A model generated the notes under the pieces. That model searched no databases, was not told the DNA's origin, and saw only the letters and a list, made by a program, of their open reading frames with translations. From assembly GCF_016462545.1 (NCBI RefSeq), contig NZ_JAEMTA010000048.1, forward strand, positions 1 to 42,156: 42,156 nt of DNA, given 5' to 3'. Origin of the DNA: Mycolicibacterium sp. Lineage in GTDB: Bacteria > Actinomycetota > Actinomycetes > Mycobacteriales > Mycobacteriaceae. The number at the start of each line of letters is the position of its first letter. The first letter of the stretch is position 1. Positions 25,949 to 34,990 of the stretch are shown in pieces. Made by a program: the position numbers and the translations under genes.

Positions 25949-27220
25949 GTGTCCGAACACGACGACACCGTCCGTGCCCTGCTCGCCTACCTCGGTGCCG
26001 CGATGGTGGCCACGGGGCAGCCGGTCAGCGACGTGGAGGACGAGCTGGCAGAGGTGAGCATCGTCCTGGGCCATCCCGACGTTCAGATCGCGGCGTCGCC
26101 CACCGGCGTCTTCGTCGCCTTGGCCAGCGGCGCTGCGGCAACGTTCGAGTCGGTCAAGGGCGGATTGCGCCTCGACCAGGCCGCCGAGGTCCGAAGCATC
26201 CGGCACCGGCTGTCACAGTCGGTCCTCACAGTGCCCGAGGCCACCGAGGAGCTGCTGGCTCTGCGGCATCGTCCGCCCCGCTATCCCCAGTGGATGGCGA
26301 ACCTCGGGTGGATCGCGATCGCGACGGGAATCGCGCTGATCCTGCAGCCCGGCGGTGCCAACGTCGCCTTCGCCGCGGTGGGTGCGATCGTGGTGGTGAC
26401 ACTGTTCCGCCTCGGGCAGCGATTCGGCCTGATCGCCACGCTGCTGCCCACGCTGGCGTCATTCCTACTGGCATGCGGAGTCTTCGCCGCGGCCAACGCC
26501 GACCTGCTGGACGGACCGCTGCGCACCCTGCTGCCGCCGCTGGCGGTGCTGTTGCCCGGTGCGCTGATCGTCACTGCGATGTCCGAGCTGGCCGCCGGCG
26601 ACATGGTGGCTGGAGCATCACGACTCATCTTCGGGTTGGTCCAGCTGCTCCTGTTCACCCTGGGGATCGTCGCCGCCAGCCACGTAATCGCAGTTCCCGC
26701 AGCCGAATTGACCAATCTCCGCGTCGACACGCTCGGCTGGTGGGCCGCGCCTCTGGGCTTGATTCTGATCAGCATTGGAATCGGCGTCCTGGAGAGCCCC
26801 CCACTGCGGCTGCTGCCGTGGATCACCCTGGTGCTCATTTTCGCCTTCGCCGCCCAGAGCTTCGGGCAACACGTCGGTGGCGCGGCGCTCGGCAGCTTCC
26901 TCGGCGCCGTCGCCGCCACCTTGGGGTCCTCGCTCGTCGAGGCCGTGCGCCCGAATCTGCCGCGGCTGGTGGTGTTCCTGCCTGCCTTCTGGCTGCTCGT
27001 GCCCGGCAGCCTCGGGCTGCTGTCCACCACGGCCTTGATCACTCATCCCGGCGGTGATGCGGCCACCGCGATCGACGTGGTGACGGTGGTCTGCGCGATC
27101 GCGGTGGGATTGCTGGTTGGCGCCGCGGTGACGCGGTCCATCGGCGGAGCCGTGGGCAGGCTTCGGCGTGGGGATCCGTTGCGCCGGCGCGGCCGGCCGG
27201 GCCGCAGCCTGCTGCGCTGA
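25949..27220 (+). CDS. ThrE-family threonine/serine exporter
   Basis: This 423-residue membrane protein joins the two ThrE modules. The N-terminal DUF1212-like region has LLAYLGAAMVATGQPVSDVE and the hydrophilic VSIVLGHPDVQIAASPTGVFVALA, followed by about ten hydrophobic helices ending with a DUF3815-like half (PRLVVFLPAFWLLVPGSLGL). Such proteins export threonine and serine or small peptides by the proton gradient. GTG at 25949 is used; no strong ribosome site is seen. It is single, with a 54-base gap to the next gene, which could share its transcript. The C-terminus is an Arg-rich tail. Confidence 0.8.
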   Translation: MSEHDDTVRALLAYLGAAMVATGQPVSDVEDELAEVSIVLGHPDVQIAASPTGVFVALASGAAATFESVKGGLRLDQAAEVRSIRHRLSQSVLTVPEATEELLALRHRPPRYPQWMANLGWIAIATGIALILQPGGANVAFAAVGAIVVVTLFRLGQRFGLIATLLPTLASFLLACGVFAAANADLLDGPLRTLLPPLAVLLPGALIVTAMSELAAGDMVAGASRLIFGLVQLLLFTLGIVAASHVIAVPAAELTNLRVDTLGWWAAPLGLILISIGIGVLESPPLRLLPWITLVLIFAFAAQSFGQHVGGAALGSFLGAVAATLGSSLVEAVRPNLPRLVVFLPAFWLLVPGSLGLLSTTALITHPGGDAATAIDVVTVVCAIAVGLLVGAAVTRSIGGAVGRLRRGDPLRRRGRPGRSLLR

Positions 27221-27274
27221 CCACCCGGACTAGCCTCGTCCGAAGACGCGTTCCGAGGCACGGGAGGGCATTTC

Positions 27275-28687
27275 ATGACGACACGGGCCCAGCCGTTGAC
27301 GAACGCGACCACCGATTCCGTCGTCCGTGACCTGCAGGCGGAGTTGCCCGAGGGGCGGGTGATCACCGACGCTGACGTCGCACGCAGCCTCAGCCGAGAT
27401 CAGGCGGCCGGTGCACCAGCCGGGGAGCCGGCAGCCGTCGTGCGTGCCCGCAGCACCGACGAGGTCCGCCGGGTGGTGGAGATCTGCCTGCGACACCGCA
27501 TCCCGATCGTGGCGCGCGGAGCGGGCACCGGGCTGTCGGGCGGCGCCAACGCCATCGACGGCTGCGTGGTGCTCTCCCTGGAGGCGATGTCGGAGATCCT
27601 CGAGATCAACCCGCTGGAACGTCTCGCCGTGGTCCAGCCGGGCGTGGTCAACGACGACCTGCGAGCGGCGGTCGCCGAACACGGACTCTGGTACCCACCC
27701 GACCCCGCGAGCTCACCGTGGTCCACACTCGGCGGCAACGTGGCCACCAATGCCGGCGGGGTCTGTTGCGTAAAGTACGGCGTGACAGGTGAATACGTGC
27801 TCGAGCTCGAGGTCGTGACCGGCTCGGCGGACGTGGTGCGCATCGGGCGTCGGACCGCAAAGGGAGTCGCCGGCTACGACCTCGTCAGCCTGCTCGTGGG
27901 ATCCGAGGGCACGCTGGGCCTCATCACCGAGATCACCGTACGACTGCGCAGCCTGCCCAACCCGCCCGTCACGGTGGCGGGCTTCTTTCCGTCCCTGGCG
28001 ACCGCCGGTGCTGCGGTGCGTGCGGTCGGCGCGGCGGGCATCACGCCGTCGGCGCTCGAACTCATGGATCGGTTCTGCCTGCGCGCCGTCGACGAGTGGA
28101 AGCACATGGGGCTGACGGCCGCGGGCGACGTGCTGCTCCTCGCGCGGGTCGACGATCCCGAGCCCACCGGTACCGCCCACGCGGAGGCCATCGTCGAGCT
28201 CTTCCGCGATAGCGGCGCGTCGTGGGCCGAACGCTCTACCGACGGGGCAGAGGCCGATGCCCTGTTCGCGGCCCGTCGGTTGGCCTACCCGGCGCTCGAG
28301 CGGCTGGGACCGGTGATCACCGAGGACGTCTGCGTGCCAAGGGAACACGTCCCCGAGATGCTGTCCCGCATCGAGGCGCTGGCGGCTCGACACGGGGTGC
28401 AGATCGCGAACATCGCGCACGCCGGAGACGGCAACCTGCACCCGTTGATCATTGGTCCTCCTGACGATGATGCCGACCTATGGCGGCGGATCGACGCCGC
28501 ATTCGACGGCATTCTCGACGCTGCGCTGTCCCTTGGAGGCACCATCACCGGCGAGCACGGCGTCGGACTCCTCAAGCGCGGCGGTCTGGTCAACGAACTG
28601 TCGCCGACCGTCATGGGACTTCACCGGGCGATCAAGGGTGCCCTCGATCCTGCGGGAATCCTCAACCCCGGCAAGATCTTCGAGTAG
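27275..28687 (+). CDS. FAD-linked oxidase, GlcD/D-lactate dehydrogenase type
   Basis: This 470-residue protein is of the vanillyl-alcohol oxidase fold. The FAD-binding PCMH domain includes IPIVARGAGTGLSGGANAIDG (about 77-96), PPDPASSPWSTLGGNVATNAGG and SEGTLGLITEITVRL. The C-terminal FAD-linked oxidase domain has ITEDVCVPREHVPEML, NIAHAGDGNLHPLI and GEHGVGLLKRG, with the His residues used in catalysis. It oxidises a 2-hydroxy acid such as D-lactate or glycolate; which one is not decided here. The ATG follows GGGAGGG at good spacing. It converges with the tetR gene with a four-base gap. Confidence 0.88.
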   Translation: MTTRAQPLTNATTDSVVRDLQAELPEGRVITDADVARSLSRDQAAGAPAGEPAAVVRARSTDEVRRVVEICLRHRIPIVARGAGTGLSGGANAIDGCVVLSLEAMSEILEINPLERLAVVQPGVVNDDLRAAVAEHGLWYPPDPASSPWSTLGGNVATNAGGVCCVKYGVTGEYVLELEVVTGSADVVRIGRRTAKGVAGYDLVSLLVGSEGTLGLITEITVRLRSLPNPPVTVAGFFPSLATAGAAVRAVGAAGITPSALELMDRFCLRAVDEWKHMGLTAAGDVLLLARVDDPEPTGTAHAEAIVELFRDSGASWAERSTDGAEADALFAARRLAYPALERLGPVITEDVCVPREHVPEMLSRIEALAARHGVQIANIAHAGDGNLHPLIIGPPDDDADLWRRIDAAFDGILDAALSLGGTITGEHGVGLLKRGGLVNELSPTVMGLHRAIKGALDPAGILNPGKIFE

Positions 28688-28691
28688 GTGG

Positions 28692-29270
28692 CTACCTCTC
28701 GACGTCCTCGGTGGCGGTCGAGAGGATGCGGCCGGACAGGTCGAGTAGTGCTCTGTGCAAATCGGCGTCGTCGATGTCGGCCAACTCGGGGTCTGCCGCA
28801 GCCTTACCCACTCCGGAGAAGAACACCGAGAAGGCGACTCGGTCGACGTCGGTGCGATCTGGCCCCTCGAGCAGTTCGCGAAGGCGATCGGTCACCGCCT
28901 TGAATTCCGGTTCACTCAAGACCAACTGGTCGATGGCCGGGTCGCCATAGAACATGACCGCCAAGCGTCGGTGCCGCACGATCATCTCGATCAGGCCGCT
29001 GACCGCTACGGCGCGCTGTTGCCGAGCGTCGGGTAGCGCGTCGGCGATTCTGATGAAGCGGCCGATGTCATCGATGGATGGGCGGAGGACTTCGAGGGCG
29101 ATGTCTTCCTTGGAGTGAAATTGGTAGTACACCGCGGCTTTGCTGACCCCGACGCGGTCGGCGATCATCTGCAGCGATGTGCCGTGCACCCCGTGCTCGG
29201 CGAACAAGGCAACTGCAGCTTCCAGGACGCGCCCGCGCGCTAGGCCTCGCGGCGCGGTGGGTTTCGCCAA
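28692..29270 (-). CDS. TetR-family repressor, probable regulator of mmpS-mmpL
   Basis: 192 residues. The helix-turn-helix domain is RVLEAAVALFAEHGVHGTSL, then QMIADRVGVSKAAVYYQFHS and KEDIALEVL (about 14-62), followed by a helical ligand domain. TTG at 29270 is preceded by AAGGGG at seven bases and gives MAKPTAPRG; no other start fits. It is divergent from the mmpS-mmpL operon across a 239-base spacer that holds a paired TTAGCCG/CGGCTAA repeat. By analogy with TetR-controlled mycobacterial exporters it should repress that operon until a ligand binds. This is inference. Confidence 0.8.
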   Translation of the reverse strand: MAKPTAPRGLARGRVLEAAVALFAEHGVHGTSLQMIADRVGVSKAAVYYQFHSKEDIALEVLRPSIDDIGRFIRIADALPDARQQRAVAVSGLIEMIVRHRRLAVMFYGDPAIDQLVLSEPEFKAVTDRLRELLEGPDRTDVDRVAFSVFFSGVGKAAADPELADIDDADLHRALLDLSGRILSTATEDVER

Positions 29271-29368
29271 CCTCTCGCCCCTTCCGAATATGGCGTCAAA
29301 TCAGCCAACGATAGCCCCCCACGGTGGCGGACGACGCCGACCCGACTAATCGCGGGACATAACTGTAG

Positions 29369-29422
29369 TTAGCCGCTCGGCTTGCTCAAGATGGGTCCAC
29401 CGTTTATTGTTCGATCGGCTAA
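29369..29422. promoter_or_regulatory. Spaced inverted repeat TTAGCCG ... CGGCTAA
   Basis: Seven-base arms at 29369-29375 and 29416-29422, 40 bases apart, in the tetR/mmpS divergent spacer. They could be two half-sites for the TetR product. The arms are short, so chance remains possible. Confidence 0.35.
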
Positions 29423-29509
29423 TCAAATGATCGTGCTGCCGCGCAACGTGATCCGCAGGGACCGCTCCGTCCCTACGGTGGGCGCGGTCGTGGCAATGGA
29501 AGGGCCTCA

Positions 29510-29944
29510 GTGGTCGGGATCGTCAAGCGGGCTTGGTTACCGCTACTCATCGTGGTGGTGGTCGCGCTCGCCGGCGTCGTGGTGTACCGGATGCACGGCC
29601 TGTTCGGGTCGGACAACGAGATCACCCGCCCGGGAGCCGGTTTGGCGCAGGACGCCGAACCCTTCAACCCGAAGGTCGTGACCTACGAGATCTCCGGAAC
29701 GGAAGGCGCCGTGGCGACCATCAACTACCTCGATCTCGATGCGAATCCGCAGCGCGTCGACGACGCACCCCTACCCTGGTCGATCACCCTGAGGACCACC
29801 AAGCCGTCTGCCAGCGCGACCATCATCGCCCAGGGCGATGGCGACGACATCAGCTGCCGCGTCATCGTCGACGACCAGGTGAGAGACGCGCAATCGTCGG
29901 CCGGTGTGAACGCACAAACCTCCTGCTTGGTGAAGTCGGCATGA
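29510..29944 (+). CDS. MmpS-family membrane accessory protein
   Basis: This 144-residue protein has one N-terminal membrane helix (LPLLIVVVVALAGVVVYRMH) and an extracytoplasmic beta-sandwich domain. PFNPKVVTYEISGTEGAVAT, INYLDLDANPQRVDDAPLPW and the final TSCLVKSA match MmpS4/MmpS5-type proteins closely. MmpS partners an MmpL pump for export of siderophores, lipids or drugs. GTG at 29510 lies after GGAAGGG. Its stop overlaps the mmpL start by four bases (ATGA), so both are made together. Confidence 0.9.
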   Translation: MVGIVKRAWLPLLIVVVVALAGVVVYRMHGLFGSDNEITRPGAGLAQDAEPFNPKVVTYEISGTEGAVATINYLDLDANPQRVDDAPLPWSITLRTTKPSASATIIAQGDGDDISCRVIVDDQVRDAQSSAGVNAQTSCLVKSA

Positions 29945-32832
29945 GCGACACCAACGCTGCCACCGAAGTCCGACGTTCCCGTGTCCCACGATTCCTTCGG
30001 CTGTTCTGTGTGCCCGTCCTACTGGGCTGGCTGGCCGTCACCGCGCTCCTCAACGTCGTGGTGCCACAGCTGGAAGCCGTGGGAGAAGCGAACTCGACGT
30101 CACTGACCCCCGATGACGCTCCGTCTCTACAGGCCACCAAGTTGGTCGGCGAGCTCTTCGACGAATACGACTCGAACAGCTCGGCGATGATCGTCCTGGA
30201 AGGCGACAAGCCCTTGGGCGCCGAGGCCCATCGGTACTACGACGGCCTGGTCGCCGACCTGGAGAAGGACACGAAACACATCCAGCACATCCAGGACCTG
30301 TGGAGCGACCCGCTCACCTCGTCCGGATCGCAGAGTGCGGACAACCTCTCGGCCTACGTTCAGCTATACATCGCAGGCAACCAGGGTGAGACGCTGGCTA
30401 ACGAATCGGTTCAGGCGGTGCGAGACGTCGTCGCCAACCATCCGCCACCACCGGGGTTGAAGGTCTTCGTCACCGGCTCGGGGCCGCTGAACTCGGACCA
30501 GCAGCACGCCGGTGACAAGAGCGTGAAGTTCGTGACGGCGTTGACGATCGGCGTCATCGTGATCATGCTGCTGCTGGTCTATCGCTCGATCGTCACCGTG
30601 GTCATGGTGATGCTCATGGTCATGCTGGAGTTGGCGGCAGCGCGCGGCATGGTCGCCTTCCTGGGCTACTACCACCTCATCGAGCTGTCCACCTTCGCGG
30701 TGAACCTGTTGACGATGCTGGCCATCGCGGCCGCCACCGACTACGCGATCTTCTTCGTCGGCCGCTACCACGAGGCGCGCAACCAGGGCCTGGACCGTGA
30801 AGACGCCTTCTACGTCATGTATCACGGCACCGCTCACGTCGTCCTGGGCTCGGGGCTGACCATCGCCGGGGCGACCCTGTGCCTGCACTTCACGCGTCTG
30901 CCCTACTTCCAAACCTTGGGCATACCGCTGGCCATCGGGATGTTCATGGTGACGATGTCCGCGCTGACCCTGGCGCCGGCGCTGTTGACCATCGCCTCGC
31001 GGTTCGGCTTGCTGGACCCCAAGCGGCAGACCAAGACCCGGGGATGGCGGCGGATCGGGACGGCGGTGGTCCGCTGGCCCGGCCCCATCCTCGTGGCCTC
31101 GACGGCGGTCACGCTGGTCGGTCTGCTGGCGCTCCCGTCCTACACCACCAGCTACGACGACAAGCGGTACCTGCCCGCCGACGTCGAGGCGAACATCGGC
31201 TATGGGGTTGCGGCCAAACACTTTCCGCAAGCCCGACTCAATCCCGAGGTTCTAATGCTGGTGGCCGACCACGATCTTCGGAACTCCACCGACATGCTGA
31301 TCATCAACAGGGTGGCCAAGGACGTCTTCCACATCCCCGGCATCGCCCGGGTGCAGACGATCACCCGCCCGCTGGGCACGCCGATCGACGGGACGTCGAT
31401 CCCGTACATCGTGGGTCAGCAGGGAGTGAACCAGAAGCTCGGCCAGTCCTACGGCCAGGAACGGACGGCCGACCTCTTGACGCAGGCGGCCGACATCAAC
31501 AACCAGATCGGCATCCTGCGACAACAATTGGTGCTGCAGAAGGAAAGCGCCGCGGCTCAACAGGAACAGACCGACACGTTGAAACAGACGGTGGCGGTCA
31601 CCAACGACCTGCGCGACAAGATCGCCAACTTCGACGACTTCTTCAGGCCCATCCGCAGCTACTTCTACTGGGAACCGCACTGCTACGACATCCCGGTGTG
31701 CGCGACGATCCGGTCCGTCTTCGACGCGATCGACGGCATCAACGAACTGACCGATCTGCTCGGGGCAACCACGGCCAGCCTCGACAAGATCAACGAACTG
31801 CAACCCAAACTGCAGGCGCTGCTTCCGCCGCAGATCGCCAGTCAAGAAGCCAACCGCGATCAGATCCTCACCAACTACGCGACGCAGCAGGGTCAGCAGA
31901 GCCTGCAGGACAGGCAGCAGTCCGACCCCAATGCCATCGGTCGAGCCTTCGACGACTCCAAGATCGACGACTCGTTCTACCTGCCACCCGAAGTCTTCGA
32001 CAACCCCGACTTCAAGCGGGGCCTCAAGCAGTTCGTCTCGCCGGACGGAAAGGCGGTGCGGTTCATCATCTCCCACCAGGGTGATCCCGCGACGCCGGAG
32101 GGAATCTCGCACGTCGAGGAGATCAAGAACACCGCGTTCGAGGCAATCAAGGGCACGCCACTGGAGACCTCGAAGATCTACCTGGGCGGTACCGCGGCAA
32201 CGTACAAGGACATGCGCGACGGCTCGAACTACGACCTCGTCATCGCCGCGGTCTCGGCGATCTGCTTGATCTTCGTCGTCATGCTGATCATCACCCGGGC
32301 AGTGATTGCCTCGCTGGTGATCGTCGGCACGGTGGCGCTGTCGCTGGCCGCATCATTCGGGTTATCAGTCCTGTTGTGGCAGCACGTAATCGGTCTCGAA
32401 CTGCACTGGATGGTGCTGGCCATGTCGGTCATCATCCTGCTGGCGGTGGGGTCGGACTACAACCTGCTCCTCGTGTCGAGGTTCAAGGAGGAACGCGACG
32501 CCGGACTGAAGACGGGCATCATCCGGGCCATCGCCGGCAGCGGTAGCGTCGTGACCTCGGCCGGTCTGGTGTTCGCGTTCACGATGATGTCGTTCGCGAT
32601 CAGCGATCTCAAGGTGATGGCCCAGGTGGGCACCACCATCGGCCTTGGTCTTCTCGTCGACACCCTGGTGATCCGATCCTTCATGACACCGTCGATCGCA
32701 GCGATGATGGGCCGATGGTTCTGGTGGCCGCAGAACGTGCGGACACGACCGCTCCGCAGATCCCCTGCCGTGGCCACGGTTGCGCCGGGCGGACGGCACG
32801 CATCAGAGGGCGCCCACGACGACACCCGGTGA
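29941..32832 (+). CDS. MmpL-family RND transporter
   Basis: 963 residues, with twelve membrane helices in two groups. Each group bears the proton-relay Asp-Tyr pair: AIAAATDYAIFFVGRYHEAR in the first and VGSDYNLLLVSRFKEER in the second. Two large periplasmic loops flank them, the second with a long coiled-coil-like stretch (about 500-620, many Gln/Leu) and a Cys pair in HCYDIPVCATI, typical of MmpL4/MmpL5-type pumps. It is driven by proton flow and exports lipids, siderophores or drugs across the inner membrane with MmpS. The start ATG overlaps the mmpS stop. The open frame continues upstream of it only as an antisense-free shadow of mmpS. Confidence 0.9.
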   Translation: MSDTNAATEVRRSRVPRFLRLFCVPVLLGWLAVTALLNVVVPQLEAVGEANSTSLTPDDAPSLQATKLVGELFDEYDSNSSAMIVLEGDKPLGAEAHRYYDGLVADLEKDTKHIQHIQDLWSDPLTSSGSQSADNLSAYVQLYIAGNQGETLANESVQAVRDVVANHPPPPGLKVFVTGSGPLNSDQQHAGDKSVKFVTALTIGVIVIMLLLVYRSIVTVVMVMLMVMLELAAARGMVAFLGYYHLIELSTFAVNLLTMLAIAAATDYAIFFVGRYHEARNQGLDREDAFYVMYHGTAHVVLGSGLTIAGATLCLHFTRLPYFQTLGIPLAIGMFMVTMSALTLAPALLTIASRFGLLDPKRQTKTRGWRRIGTAVVRWPGPILVASTAVTLVGLLALPSYTTSYDDKRYLPADVEANIGYGVAAKHFPQARLNPEVLMLVADHDLRNSTDMLIINRVAKDVFHIPGIARVQTITRPLGTPIDGTSIPYIVGQQGVNQKLGQSYGQERTADLLTQAADINNQIGILRQQLVLQKESAAAQQEQTDTLKQTVAVTNDLRDKIANFDDFFRPIRSYFYWEPHCYDIPVCATIRSVFDAIDGINELTDLLGATTASLDKINELQPKLQALLPPQIASQEANRDQILTNYATQQGQQSLQDRQQSDPNAIGRAFDDSKIDDSFYLPPEVFDNPDFKRGLKQFVSPDGKAVRFIISHQGDPATPEGISHVEEIKNTAFEAIKGTPLETSKIYLGGTAATYKDMRDGSNYDLVIAAVSAICLIFVVMLIITRAVIASLVIVGTVALSLAASFGLSVLLWQHVIGLELHWMVLAMSVIILLAVGSDYNLLLVSRFKEERDAGLKTGIIRAIAGSGSVVTSAGLVFAFTMMSFAISDLKVMAQVGTTIGLGLLVDTLVIRSFMTPSIAAMMGRWFWWPQNVRTRPLRRSPAVATVAPGGRHASEGAHDDTR

Positions 32833-32865
32833 GTCATCCACGCCAGAGCGGGTATGAAGGCACTC

Positions 32866-33636
32866 ATGACGGTCAACGACTATCCATTCGCCGGAAAGAC
32901 GGTCCTGGTCACCGGGGGCGGCTCCGGCATCGGCCGGGCCATTGCCGAGGCCTTCATCGCCAACGGCGCCAACGTGGCGATCAGCGGACGGCGCCGCGAG
33001 AAACTCGATGCCGTCCTCGAAGGCCATCCCGAGCGACGCACGCTGGCGGTCGAAGCCGACGTCACCGACGACGGGTCGGCCAAATCGATGGTCGACGCAG
33101 TGGTCGAGCGGTTCGGTGGCCTCGACGTCCTGGTCAACAATGCCGCGGCCTACTTCAACGGACCGTTCGACGAGATGACGCTCGACAGCTGGGAATCCAT
33201 CCGCAGCACCAACATCGACGGCTTCGTGAACGTCGTGCGGCACTCCGTGGGTGAGCTCGAGAAGTCCGGCGGAAACGTCGTCGTGGTCGGTTCGGTGTCT
33301 GGGCTGCGGGGAGATTGGGGCCAGGCCGCCTACAACGCCACGAAGGCGGCGATCATGAACTTCGTGCAGTCGCTGGCGTTGGACTACGGTCCCCGCGGCG
33401 TCCGCTTCAATGCAGTGGCGCCTGCGCTCACGATCACCGACCTCACGAAGGACATCGAGGACGATGAGGCGGCTCTGGCTGCCGCCGTCAACCGGATAGC
33501 GCTTGGGCGTCCGGGCCAGCCGGCCGACATCGCGCCTGCCGTGCTCTTCCTCGCCAGCGCGGATGCCGCCTACATCACGGGTGCATGGCTACCCGTCGAC
33601 GGCGGCACCTCGGCCAGCACCGGCCAGGCGCACTAG
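32866..33636 (+). CDS. Short-chain dehydrogenase/reductase
   Basis: 256 residues with a Rossmann fold: TVLVTGGGSGIGRAIAEAF (TGGGSGIG at about 16-23), DVLVNNAAAYF (NNA motif) and the catalytic Ser-Tyr-Lys set GSVSG then YNATKAA. The classical C-terminal end is LFLASADAAYITGAWLPVDGG. It uses NAD(P)H to reduce or oxidise a small carbonyl or alcohol. ATG at 32866 follows GAAGG at five bases; ATG at 32854 is possible. It lies 33 bases after mmpL in the same direction and abuts a methyltransferase gene, so it may modify the cargo of the pump. Confidence 0.88.
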   Translation: MTVNDYPFAGKTVLVTGGGSGIGRAIAEAFIANGANVAISGRRREKLDAVLEGHPERRTLAVEADVTDDGSAKSMVDAVVERFGGLDVLVNNAAAYFNGPFDEMTLDSWESIRSTNIDGFVNVVRHSVGELEKSGGNVVVVGSVSGLRGDWGQAAYNATKAAIMNFVQSLALDYGPRGVRFNAVAPALTITDLTKDIEDDEAALAAAVNRIALGRPGQPADIAPAVLFLASADAAYITGAWLPVDGGTSASTGQAH

Positions 33637-34245
33637 GTGGAAGCGTCACCGATTTCTCATTGGTCGCAGATTCATGGCTGGTTCGGCTGGCGCGACCTGC
33701 AGGAGGAGGCCGTGGCCACCTTCGCGGAGGGCAGCACGTTCGTCGAGGTCGGCTCCTACCTCGGTCGCAGCCTGTGCTCACTGGCCGAGGTGGTGAGCGA
33801 GTCGAATCGGGACTTCACCGTGGTCGGCGTCGACTACTGCCGCGGCAGCGGACTCGAGGGCACCGCGGCCAAGGACTCTCATGCCGCCGCCGTCGCGGAT
33901 GGGGGTGGCACCCTGGCCGGGCAGTTGCACCGCAACGTCATCGCGTGCGGTGCCGCCGACCGGGTACACCTCCTGGTCAGTCCCTCACCGGCGGCTGCCG
34001 CGCTCTTCGCCGACGAATCCCTGGCCTGGGTGCACCTCGACGCCCGCCACGAGTACGACAGCGTGGTCGCCGACATCGACGGCTGGCTGCCGAAGGTGGC
34101 ACCGGGCGGCTGGCTGTCCGGGGATGATTACGACGAGCAGTGGTGGCCGGGAGTGGTTGCGGCAGTGCGGGATCGCGTGCCCGACGCCCGGGAATGCTCC
34201 ACCCGACAGTGGCGCTGGGTCAAGCCGCACGGCTCGTCAGGCTGA
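33637..34245 (+). CDS. Class I SAM-dependent methyltransferase-like protein
   Basis: This 202-residue protein of the Methyltransf_24 type has motif I FVEVGSYLGRSLCSLAE, with VVGVDYCRGSG after the second strand, ALFADESLAWVHLDARHEYDS and WLPKVAPGGWLSGDD as the later strands. It probably transfers a methyl group, perhaps to a hydroxyl or sugar of an exported lipid; the acceptor is not known. GTG at 33637 follows the SDR stop directly, so translation is coupled. It converges with the isochorismatase-type gene with no spacer at all. Confidence 0.75.
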   Translation: MEASPISHWSQIHGWFGWRDLQEEAVATFAEGSTFVEVGSYLGRSLCSLAEVVSESNRDFTVVGVDYCRGSGLEGTAAKDSHAAAVADGGGTLAGQLHRNVIACGAADRVHLLVSPSPAAAALFADESLAWVHLDARHEYDSVVADIDGWLPKVAPGGWLSGDDYDEQWWPGVVAAVRDRVPDARECSTRQWRWVKPHGSSG

Positions 34246-34947
34246 CTAGCCGCAATGCCCGCGAGCCGACATCGCCCCGACGACCTCGTCGGTGGAGACG
34301 ACGGCGTGAGCAAGGAATGCGTAGTTGATGAGCGCTGCCTGGTAGCCGTCGCCCCTGGTGGGATGGCGGGGGCCTGCGGTCGCGTCGCGCACGACGGCCA
34401 CCTCGAAACCGTTCTCGAGGAGATCCCGTAGGTGGGATTCCACGCAGATGTTCGCGAGCATGCCGCCGAGGATCACCTTGGAGATGGAGCGTTTGCGCAA
34501 CTGCAGGATGAGGTCGTTGCTCTGCGGGCTCCACACTTTGTGCGGACTGGCAACGACTGTTCTCCCGTCCTGAATGAATGGCTTGAATTCCTCGAGCCAA
34601 TCGGCTCCGGATCCGAGAAATCCGTCGAGCGTGAGAGCGCCGCTGCGGGCGAATGTGCTGCTGTCGAATTCATCTGATTCCAGCGGGCCATTGAAGAGCC
34701 AGGTGCTGTCAGTCGGGTAGAAGTAGTGCGGTGAGATGAAGACGCCGAAGTCGAAAGCCTGGGCCGCCGTGAAGATGTCGACCAGGTGCTGCACCGTCTC
34801 GTTCTCGGTGACGCTGGCCCCGACGCTGTCCCAGTTCTTCCCGGCGGGACTGAGGACGTCATTCTGTGGGTCGATGATCACGACCGCGGTGTCGCCGTTG
34901 TCGAACTTCACGAGCGGGCTCCTCTGCTGGGGAAGGTGCGATGACAT
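34246..34947 (-). CDS. Isochorismatase-family cysteine hydrolase
   Basis: 233 residues with the catalytic triad of the family: Asp26 in TAVVIIDPQND, Lys in VVASPHKVWSPQSNDL and Cys near 168 in LGGMLANICVESHLRDL. Such enzymes hydrolyse amides, imides or vinyl ethers (nicotinamidase, N-carbamoylsarcosine amidase and isochorismatase are members). The substrate is not set by these motifs. ATG at 34947 is used without a clear ribosome site. It is 43 bases after the protoglobin stop on the same strand and may be the last gene of that operon. Confidence 0.85.
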   Translation of the reverse strand: MSSHLPQQRSPLVKFDNGDTAVVIIDPQNDVLSPAGKNWDSVGASVTENETVQHLVDIFTAAQAFDFGVFISPHYFYPTDSTWLFNGPLESDEFDSSTFARSGALTLDGFLGSGADWLEEFKPFIQDGRTVVASPHKVWSPQSNDLILQLRKRSISKVILGGMLANICVESHLRDLLENGFEVAVVRDATAGPRHPTRGDGYQAALINYAFLAHAVVSTDEVVGAMSARGHCG

Positions 34948-34990
34948 CGAAAGATGCTTGGTGGCAATCGGTTTGACTGACTCCAGCGGG

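Noticed and set aside
29533..29940. In-frame upstream extension of mmpL
   Set aside because: It lies over mmpS in another frame and has shadow-like composition; ATG 29941 overlaps the mmpS stop and gives the normal MmpL start.
30879..32084. 400-codon frame inside mmpL
   Set aside because: Typical high-GC shadow frame with Arg/Pro/Ala-rich text and no motif; mmpL is unambiguous.
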